From contig DGWA01000012.1 in NCBI GenBank assembly GCA_002395105.1, positions 1 through 12,269 of the forward strand: DNA of 12,269 nt. Reading direction: 5' to 3'. A model generated the notes under the pieces. It did not search any database. It saw nothing but the letters and a program-made list of their open reading frames with translations, and had not been told where the DNA came from. The position numbers and the translations under genes are program-made. Shown piece by piece: positions 7,363 through 12,269 of this stretch (position 1 is its first letter; each line of letters opens with the position of its first letter). The stretch comes from Rickettsiales bacterium UBA4270. GTDB taxonomy: Bacteria; Pseudomonadota; Alphaproteobacteria; Rickettsiales; Deianiraeaceae.

Positions 7363-8613
7363 TTATAATGCTTTATTAATCTCTTTAATTTTTTTCTGTA
7401 ATGTCAAGACTTCATTAACACACACTCCTGCGCCATTTGCTATGCGATTAACTCTACTTAAGCTTAAAGTTCCTGCATTTAGTCTTTCAAATTTAGTCAT
7501 TGATAGGATAATAGATATCCATTTTTTAACCAAACAACGAGCATTTTTATCAAAATCTACATTAAAAAAATTTAAACTAGCAAACAATGGAACAGTTTTA
7601 TTTATATTTTTTTTAGCATCAATTATATCAATTAATTGTTTTTGCATATCATCATAATTAAATTTTTTATGATGATTTCTTGCTAATTTTTCATACTCTT
7701 TTTTTTTTGAAAATGAATTTTTCATGATGTGTTTTAAACAATCTTCCTTAACGACCACATTATTAACCATTTTCTTGTTAAACCTGTAAATACTACCAAT
7801 TTTTTCCCCACTTGAAACAAAATAAATTGGTTTAGAACTACAATTTGCTATTGAAAAATATACTCCACATTTGTTATTGCAATCAACTTTTGAAACAACA
7901 AAACCAGTCGGATCAATTGTTTTATTATATTTTTTAATCATGTGTGAAATATTTTGTCCAGACATACTATCAATAACAACAATCCTTTCACTAAAATTCT
8001 TTATCAAAGAAAAAGTCTCTATATTTTTACCAAAAATTTTTTGCACTTTATCTGCATCATCAATGATTATCGCGTCAACCATTTTGTATTTTATAATTTC
8101 GTTAATTTTATTTATCATTTTTTTTAAACCAAAAACAGATAAATCAAGATAATCAATTTTATTATCTTTACACAACATTCTTAAATTTTGTCTTGCTGTT
8201 TGAGAGCTTACATTAAATGTCAAACACAACACTCTTTTGTTATATTTTTTTTGTAAAAAATTAGCCAATTTTACTGTAAATAAAGTCTTACCAGAACCAT
8301 TTGCTCCAAAAATACCAACAACAGTTGTAACGTTTTTTTTTATATCAAAATTACAATTTTTATTAAAAGTTTCTTCAAAATAATGTTTTAAAAAATTACT
8401 AATAATGTCTTTTTTATTTATATTTTTGTATTTTGCTAAACTCAAAGTTTTCAACATTTTATCAATTAATATATCTATATAATCGAAAGGTATATCCAGT
8501 TTTAAAAATACATCTCGTAGCTCAATTGCTAAGAGTTCTGCTTCTTGCGTCATGCGATGTCTATTGAATAATAGCATTGTTTTATTAATTCTTTTAACGG
8601 TTCGTTCAAGCAC
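7363..8613 (-). CDS. ffh: Divergent signal recognition particle protein (Ffh/SRP54-like)
   Basis: It has the N-G-M layout of Ffh. The N domain is about 1-90. The G domain has the P-loop GANGSGKT (103-110), SGQ (218-220; TGQD in typical Ffh), SKVD (241-244; G4, normally TKxD) and SSGEKIGSIYRF (267-278; normally GxGEKxxDLxxF). The M domain carries SMTKFERLNAGTLSLSR and RIANGAG (about 371-396), the 4.5S RNA-binding signature. FlhF and FtsY lack this domain, so they are excluded. The catalytic positions are changed: the usual D-x-x-R of G2 is N134...S137, and DTAGR of G3 is DDADK (185-189). Length is 416 versus about 450, and the M-domain finger region is short. GTG at 8613 is chosen because MLERTVKRINKT aligns with the normal Ffh N-terminus; codon 13 ATG (8577) is the alternative. 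It heads a four-gene cluster of exported proteins rather than lying near rpsP-rimM-trmD. Confidence 0.88.
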   Translation of the reverse strand: MLERTVKRINKTMLLFNRHRMTQEAELLAIELRDVFLKLDIPFDYIDILIDKMLKTLSLAKYKNINKKDIISNFLKHYFEETFNKNCNFDIKKNVTTVVGIFGANGSGKTLFTVKLANFLQKKYNKRVLCLTFNVSSQTARQNLRMLCKDNKIDYLDLSVFGLKKMINKINEIIKYKMVDAIIIDDADKVQKIFGKNIETFSLIKNFSERIVVIDSMSGQNISHMIKKYNKTIDPTGFVVSKVDCNNKCGVYFSIANCSSKPIYFVSSGEKIGSIYRFNKKMVNNVVVKEDCLKHIMKNSFSKKKEYEKLARNHHKKFNYDDMQKQLIDIIDAKKNINKTVPLFASLNFFNVDFDKNARCLVKKWISIILSMTKFERLNAGTLSLSRVNRIANGAGVCVNEVLTLQKKIKEINKAL

Positions 8614-8660
8614 AAGAAAAAATAATAAAACAAATTTTTATTTGCAAGCTTTCGTCATAT

Positions 8661-8666
8661 ATTATA
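8661..8666 (-). promoter_or_regulatory. Candidate -10 box for the Ffh-like operon
   Basis: The 115-base gap between the divergent starts at 8613 and 8729 contains a perfect TATAAT on the minus strand here, which would give a 5' leader of about 40 bases to the GTG at 8613. No good -35 box sits 16-18 bases upstream. A second possibility on the same strand is TTGCAA followed 17 bases later by TATTTT, which would start transcription almost at the GTG. I found no convincing pair for the rightward gene in this gap. Confidence 0.3.
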
Positions 8667-8728
8667 AATATTTTTGAAAATAACTTGTTTTTTATTTTAA
8701 TTAAATTATCTAGCAGTGTAGCTTTGTT

Positions 8729-9571
8729 ATGTTTTATTTTGTAAATTTTCAAAAAAATGTTGTTTGCGTTATATGTTTTGTTTTGGTCTTATTATTAAAT
8801 GCATCTTGTACAAAACATACATCTAATAACGTTGTTCTAAGCAAAAAAGATAATACAATTGTAGTTAAAGAAAACAAAACATTAAGTTTAATCGAGAATA
8901 AAATAAAAAATAAAACATTAACATATGACGATGTTTTTAATCAAGAATATTATGAGTATAGCGACAAAAATAAAAAAAATGAACAAAAACTCGATGCTTT
9001 ATTAAATAAATTAAAAATTTGTATAAAAAATAAACAAATAAATGTTGATAAAATTTTAAGCAATAATATTGATAATTTAATTAAAAAAATTATAGATCCA
9101 AAAAATATGAAATATGGTCTTTATGGTTCAAAAAACGGCGAATTATGGTTTGCCGAAAACAGTAATTTAAAGGCTCCTCTTAACTATTTTCAACAAATGT
9201 TTTTATTAGAAGCCTCTCCTTCAATTCTCGATGAAATTACTTGTAAAATGGTAAAACAAATAACAAGTGGTGACAAAATTTACAAATCTTACTATGGAAG
9301 TTTCTGGGTTGTATATAATAAGAAAAATAAATTAAATAACAGCTTTAAAATATTTTTCAATGAAGTTGAAAAAATAAGAATTAAAAATGCTAAAAAGAAA
9401 AAATTAACAAATAAGGATTTAAATATTCTAAAAACCATTCTGGATATGAAGGAGTTTAGAAAAATTAAAACCAGCAATACAGATGAATATTTTGCAAAAT
9501 TAGCTTTCACGACAAAAAGTGCAAAAGTTATAAAAAAAGCTGAAAAAATAATATCTTCTATAGAAAAATAA
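8729..9571 (+). CDS. Putative lipoprotein of unknown function
   Basis: I do not recognise this 280-residue protein. It begins with a hydrophobic export signal (VVCVICFVLVLLLNASC) and a candidate lipidated Cys27; Asn at -3 is off-consensus, but Ala-Ser at -2/-1 fits. The mature part is lysine- and asparagine-rich and mostly helical in character. Its most ordered-looking segment is about 128-200, with aromatic-rich stretches KYGLYGSKNGELWF, LNYFQQMFLLEASPS and YKSYYGSFWVVY. It is followed 6 bp later by the flavodoxin-like gene and then by lgt, whose product would lipidate it if the lipobox is used. ATG at 8729 is the only start that places the hydrophobic segment at the N-terminus in a normal way. 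No promoter stands out upstream. Confidence 0.75.
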   Translation: MFYFVNFQKNVVCVICFVLVLLLNASCTKHTSNNVVLSKKDNTIVVKENKTLSLIENKIKNKTLTYDDVFNQEYYEYSDKNKKNEQKLDALLNKLKICIKNKQINVDKILSNNIDNLIKKIIDPKNMKYGLYGSKNGELWFAENSNLKAPLNYFQQMFLLEASPSILDEITCKMVKQITSGDKIYKSYYGSFWVVYNKKNKLNNSFKIFFNEVEKIRIKNAKKKKLTNKDLNILKTILDMKEFRKIKTSNTDEYFAKLAFTTKSAKVIKKAEKIISSIEK

Positions 9572-9577
9572 TTTTTT

Positions 9578-10108
9578 ATGAAAAAAAGTATAATAGTTTA
9601 TTTTTCTCGTGCTGGTAGTAATTGGGTAAACAACAAAGTTGAAAACTTAAAAATTGGCAATGGTGAAATTCTTGCTAAATATATACAAAAAAAAACAAGT
9701 GCGGATTTATTTAAAATTGAAACAAAACATAAATATACAGATGAATATTATACCGCAACAAAAGAAGCAAAAGAAGAACTTCTATCCAATAAAATTCCAG
9801 AATTAATAAAATATCCTGATAATATAGATGAATATGATAAAATATATCTAATATATCCAATTTGGTGGGACACGTGCCCAATGGCGATCATGTCTATACT
9901 TAAAAAGTATGATTTTACAAACAAAATAATTGTTCCAATTTGCTCACATGAAGGAAGCGGAATTGCAAACAGCATATCTGATATTAAGAAAAATACTAAT
10001 GCTATCATAAAAAATGCCTTTGAAACACGTGGATATAGATGTCAAAATATAAATAATGATAAAGAATTACAGGTTGAACTTGATAATTTTTTAGAAAAAA
10101 ATAAGTAA
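9578..10108 (+). CDS. Flavodoxin-like FMN-binding protein
   Basis: The 176-residue protein shows the flavodoxin fold in order. The first strand plus phosphate-binding loop is SIIVYFSRAGSNW (4-16); family members usually have YFS(R/W)(S/T)GNT at this place. A second strand and isoalloxazine-flanking loop is KIYLIYPIWWDTCP (88-101), and a third strand with loop is KIIVPICSHEGSG (116-128). This matches the flavodoxin_4-type single-domain proteins annotated as flavodoxin or NAD(P)H dehydrogenase-like. It would carry electrons or reduce quinones using FMN in the cytoplasm; the partner is not evident. There is no signal peptide. It sits between a lipoprotein gene (6 bp gap) and lgt (11 bp gap), a context that does not itself suggest a redox role, so co-transcription may be incidental. 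Confidence 0.88.
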   Translation: MKKSIIVYFSRAGSNWVNNKVENLKIGNGEILAKYIQKKTSADLFKIETKHKYTDEYYTATKEAKEELLSNKIPELIKYPDNIDEYDKIYLIYPIWWDTCPMAIMSILKKYDFTNKIIVPICSHEGSGIANSISDIKKNTNAIIKNAFETRGYRCQNINNDKELQVELDNFLEKNK

Positions 10109-10119
10109 AAAATTGTAAT

Positions 10120-10920
10120 ATGTTAACTTATCCAAATATAGATCCAGTCATTTTTAATATTTATGGACATTTATCTGTGAGATGGTATTCTCTTGCATAT
10201 ATTTTTGGTTATTTAATTTTATGCTGGTGGTTTAAGAAAAAAAACAATGAACATAATTTTATGTCAAATGAGAATTGTGATAAACTTAATTTATGGATAA
10301 TTTTTGGAGTTATCATTGGGGCTCGTTTTTTTGATTGTATAATATATCATACATCTGAAACGTTAAAAGATATAACATCTGTATTTAGAATATGGGAAGG
10401 AGGAATGTCTTTTCACGGCGGAGTTATTGGCACAGTCACGGCAGTGTTAATATTCTCAAAAATACATAAGGTTTCTACAATGAAAATTCTTGATTATTGC
10501 GTAATAATAGCTCCTATTTGTTTATTTTTTGGTCGCATTACAAATTTTATAAATGCAGAATTATATGGAAATATAACGTACACATCACCATTCAGAATGA
10601 TTTTTCCAACGGATTATACTCAACAGCCGAGACATCCAAGTCAACTATACGAAGCTTTTGCTGAAGGTATATGCTTATTTTTTATAATGTTATTTTTTTA
10701 TAAAAAAACAAATCTCATCAAAACTCCTGGTGTTATGACTGGTCTTTTTGGTATTTTCTATTCAATTGCACGCTTTATATGTGAATTTTTCAGAAGTCCA
10801 GAAGTAAGTAATTTTTTCAATTTAACAGCAGGTCAATTATTATCAATAATAATGTTTTTAATAGGTATATTAATAGTAATTATCAGTAATAAACGTTTTG
10901 CAAAAACTAAAAAATCATGA
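10120..10920 (+). CDS. lgt: Prolipoprotein diacylglyceryl transferase Lgt
   Basis: Lgt is the inner-membrane enzyme that transfers diacylglycerol from phosphatidylglycerol to the lipobox Cys, the first step of lipoprotein maturation. Conserved motifs are present: the N-terminal PNIDPVIF and RWYSLAY; WEGGMSFHGG with H99; the Lgt signature GRITNFINAELYG with R139, N142, N145 and E147 (usually GRIGNFINGE; here Thr141 and Ala146); RHPSQLYEA (171-179); and RFICEFFRSPE (218-228). Several hydrophobic helices lie between these motifs, as expected. Length 266 is normal for alphaproteobacterial forms. It is last in the rightward cluster and could process the lipoprotein candidates at 8729 and 7358. Its TGA stop overlaps the stop of the convergent gene through the palindrome TCATGA. 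Confidence 0.97.
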   Translation: MLTYPNIDPVIFNIYGHLSVRWYSLAYIFGYLILCWWFKKKNNEHNFMSNENCDKLNLWIIFGVIIGARFFDCIIYHTSETLKDITSVFRIWEGGMSFHGGVIGTVTAVLIFSKIHKVSTMKILDYCVIIAPICLFFGRITNFINAELYGNITYTSPFRMIFPTDYTQQPRHPSQLYEAFAEGICLFFIMLFFYKKTNLIKTPGVMTGLFGIFYSIARFICEFFRSPEVSNFFNLTAGQLLSIIMFLIGILIVIISNKRFAKTKKS

Positions 10921-11826
10921 TTTTGCCTTTTCGTTAGAGACACTTTTAAGATTTGTTTTAGCAGATGAATTATCCGACGATGGCATATTGCTTGATTGAG
11001 GTTTATCATTAATGTTTTGATTACTTTGTGGTATATTAGTTTTTGTATCAAAAAAGGAATCATCTTTTGTGCGTGGATATTTTGCATCCATTGTTCTATC
11101 AAGAATGCTGAATAAACTTTGTTGTTCATCGCTCAATAATTTATCTCCAGAATATATTTTTCCATCTTTCTCGGTTAAATTATTTAATATTGTTTGACCA
11201 AATTCAATGCCATTATTATCTGTATATTTAATAACAGCACTATCCCTTGTATTGTCATAGCTAATTGACGTTTTTAAATTATCAAATATAACTTTTCCGT
11301 TGTCATAACTAACATCATCCATCATCTTTATTACATTATCACTTAATTTCACACCACCATATGTAACATCAATATTTTCAGTTGAAACAATATGTGTTTT
11401 TCCATTTAAATCTTGAAATTTAGCATATCCATTATCAACATCTAATCCGCTAAGTGCAGTAATTCCGTTAACAGTAATTTTCTCATTTTTACTACCAGCG
11501 TTTTCAATTTTCATCGCCAATTCTAAGTCCTTAGATAATTCAATTCCTGAATTATTTTTAATTTGATGACTATTACTATCTATATCAATATTTTTATATT
11601 CATTTTTTCCATCATTAACAACAACACCTTTGCTTTCTTCATTGTGTCTACTATTTAATTCTGCATTATGTCTGATTTCATCAAATCGTGCATTACCGAC
11701 ATAAATAACAACAGCTGCAATAGCGGTTACAATCAACAACGCGGCAACTATAAATATAGCAATAGACCACCAAGTAGTTTCACTTTTATTTTTTTTTGTG
11801 TTTTTATCTCCTGTACTTTCAGACAT
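10915..11826 (-). CDS. Single-pass membrane protein with repetitive beta-rich domain, unknown function
   Basis: I do not recognise this 303-residue protein. After a charged N-terminus (MSESTGDKNTKKNKSE), residues 19-43 form one strong transmembrane helix (WWSIAIFIVAALLIVTAIAAVVIYV). The positive N-terminal side predicts that the remaining 260 residues are periplasmic. The middle region, about 120-240, has degenerate repeats built around a D-N/D-G turn: VDNGYAKFQDLNGK, YDNGKVIFDNLKT and EKDGKIYSGDKLL. These look like beta-hairpins. From about 258 the sequence is a Ser/Asn/Lys/Pro-rich, probably disordered tail. Composition is less lysine-rich than the neighbours. The start is ATG at 11826, just after a good promoter. 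The gene is monocistronic and convergent with lgt, with the stop codons interleaved. A periplasmic or envelope-anchoring role is possible, nothing more. Confidence 0.78.
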   Translation of the reverse strand: MSESTGDKNTKKNKSETTWWSIAIFIVAALLIVTAIAAVVIYVGNARFDEIRHNAELNSRHNEESKGVVVNDGKNEYKNIDIDSNSHQIKNNSGIELSKDLELAMKIENAGSKNEKITVNGITALSGLDVDNGYAKFQDLNGKTHIVSTENIDVTYGGVKLSDNVIKMMDDVSYDNGKVIFDNLKTSISYDNTRDSAVIKYTDNNGIEFGQTILNNLTEKDGKIYSGDKLLSDEQQSLFSILDRTMDAKYPRTKDDSFFDTKTNIPQSNQNINDKPQSSNMPSSDNSSAKTNLKSVSNEKAKS

Positions 11827-11844
11827 TTAATACATTACAGTATT

Positions 11845-11872
11845 ATTATACAACTAATAAAAGAAAAAGCAA
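11845..11872 (-). promoter_or_regulatory. Sigma-70 promoter for the single-pass membrane protein gene
   Basis: On the minus strand TTGCTT (11867-11872), a 16-base spacer and a perfect TATAAT (11845-11850) are followed by an expected transcription start near 11838. This gives a leader of only about 12 bases before the ATG at 11826, with no Shine-Dalgarno sequence in it. Confidence 0.5.
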
Positions 11873-11967
11873 AAATAATACACAAAAAAAATAAAGTATT
11901 GTGATAACAATTAAAATAATGCCTTAATTGACTAGTTAAATAACCAATGATTTTATTAATATAAGTC

Positions 11968-11988
11968 ATTACAAATACAGATTGTAAT
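11968..11988 (-). terminator. Hairpin downstream of tRNA-Lys
   Basis: ATTACAA (11968-11974) and TTGTAAT (11982-11988) form a perfect seven-pair inverted repeat with a seven-base loop. It lies about 20 bases past the 3' end of the leftward tRNA-Lys gene. The following bases are AT-rich but lack a clean T run. It could be a weak terminator or processing hairpin, and chance is possible in this composition. Confidence 0.25.
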
Positions 11989-12008
11989 CCTATAGGTAAA
12001 ATTTATCG

Positions 12009-12081
<73 letters not shown>

Positions 12082-12142
12082 TCGTATCTTAAAAATGCAA
12101 TTTTTTTTAAATTTCAAGTATAAATATATGATTTAAATCAAT

Positions 12143-12172
12143 AAACAATTTTATTTTTATAATAAATTGTTT
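12143..12172 (-). terminator. Inverted repeat between tRNA-His and tRNA-Lys
   Basis: AAACAATTT (12143-12151) and AAATTGTTT (12164-12172) are a perfect nine-base inverted repeat around a twelve-base AT-only loop, starting about 17 bases after the tRNA-His 3' end. It could end the tRNA-His transcript or be a processing hairpin. The stem is almost all A-T and no uninterrupted T run follows, so support is modest. Confidence 0.3.
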
Positions 12173-12188
12173 CTCAATTATTTATTCT

Positions 12189-12266
12189 TGGGGCGAATGA
12201 CCGGACTCGAACCGGCGACATTCAGTACCACAAACTGACACTCTAACCAACTGAGCTACATTCGCC
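12189..12266 (-). tRNA. tRNA-His (anticodon GUG), CCA encoded
   Basis: Read leftward, the acceptor GCGAATG pairs with CATTCGC. An encoded G at -1 (base 12266) faces discriminator C73, the identity pair normal for bacterial tRNA-His. The anticodon arm TCAGT-TTGTGGT-ACTGA gives GTG, and the T-arm is GCCGG-TTCGAGT-CCGGT. CCA follows C73 directly (12189-12191), unlike in the neighbouring tRNA-Lys. The 5' end is three bases from the right edge of the window, so its promoter is not visible. Confidence 0.95.
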
Positions 12267-12269
12267 ATT

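Noticed and set aside
7283..7657. Plus-strand 124-residue frame across the Ffh-like/lipoprotein junction
   Set aside because: It lies antisense to the conserved M-domain end of the Ffh-like gene and to the lipoprotein signal peptide; no recognisable features.
7363..8613. Assigning the SRP-type GTPase to FlhF or FtsY
   Set aside because: The C-terminal SMTKFERLN...RIANGAG segment is an Ffh M domain, which neither FlhF nor FtsY has, and there is no acidic A domain or flagellar context.
9578..10920. Altered genetic code with TGA read as Trp
   Set aside because: Conserved Trp residues in the flavodoxin-like protein and Lgt are TGG, and TGA ends lgt exactly where the family normally ends.
10915..11904. 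Reading frames opposite the membrane-protein gene (for example 11668-11904 plus, and 10833-11129 minus)
   Set aside because: They overlap a gene with clear topology, promoter and composition, and their translations show no domain or signal; they are frame shadows in AT-rich DNA.

Overview
The window is strongly AT-rich and tightly packed. It carries eleven protein genes, two complete tRNA genes and one partial tRNA gene. It reads as a chromosomal segment of a two-membrane (Gram-negative) bacterium: there is a periplasmic Do-type protease, an exported beta-barrel candidate, lipoproteins and Lgt. The Lgt N-terminus (PNIDPVIF...WYSLAY) and the secreted intradiol-dioxygenase-like protein fit an alphaproteobacterium, and the base composition and compactness suggest a host-associated (Rickettsiales/Holosporales-like) lineage. 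That placement is inference. Trp is read from TGG and two genes end in TGA, so the standard bacterial code applies. None of the eleven starts has a recognisable Shine-Dalgarno sequence. I see no mobile element, CRISPR array or rRNA.

Layout. 1-31: 5' end of a leftward tRNA-Leu, with a candidate promoter just upstream. 168-1361 (-): a lysine-rich coiled-coil protein of unknown function. 1476-4799 (+): dnaG followed 3 bp later by a membrane-anchored HtrA/Do-family protease. 8613-4796 (-): a four-gene cluster with 4-11 bp gaps. It runs from a highly divergent Ffh/SRP54 protein to a long lipoprotein (perhaps LptE-related), a secreted intradiol-dioxygenase-fold protein and an outer-membrane beta-barrel candidate. 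8729-10920 (+): a putative lipoprotein, a flavodoxin-like protein and lgt. 10915-11826 (-): a single-pass membrane protein with a repetitive beta-rich extracytoplasmic part. 12009-12266 (-): tRNA-Lys(CUU) and tRNA-His(GUG). Both convergent gene pairs overlap at their stop codons.

The genes share an envelope theme: targeting (Ffh-like), lipoprotein maturation (Lgt), quality control (HtrA) and several exported products. The most interesting element is the Ffh-like protein. It keeps the N-G-M architecture, the P-loop, the guanine-specificity motif and the RNA-binding M-domain signature. It has lost the residues that carry out GTP hydrolysis in the SRP/FtsY complex, and it heads an operon in which every other product carries an export signal. 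This is either an extremely eroded sole SRP or a specialised second SRP-like factor. The dioxygenase-like protein in the same operon has also lost a metal ligand (HxH to HxN).
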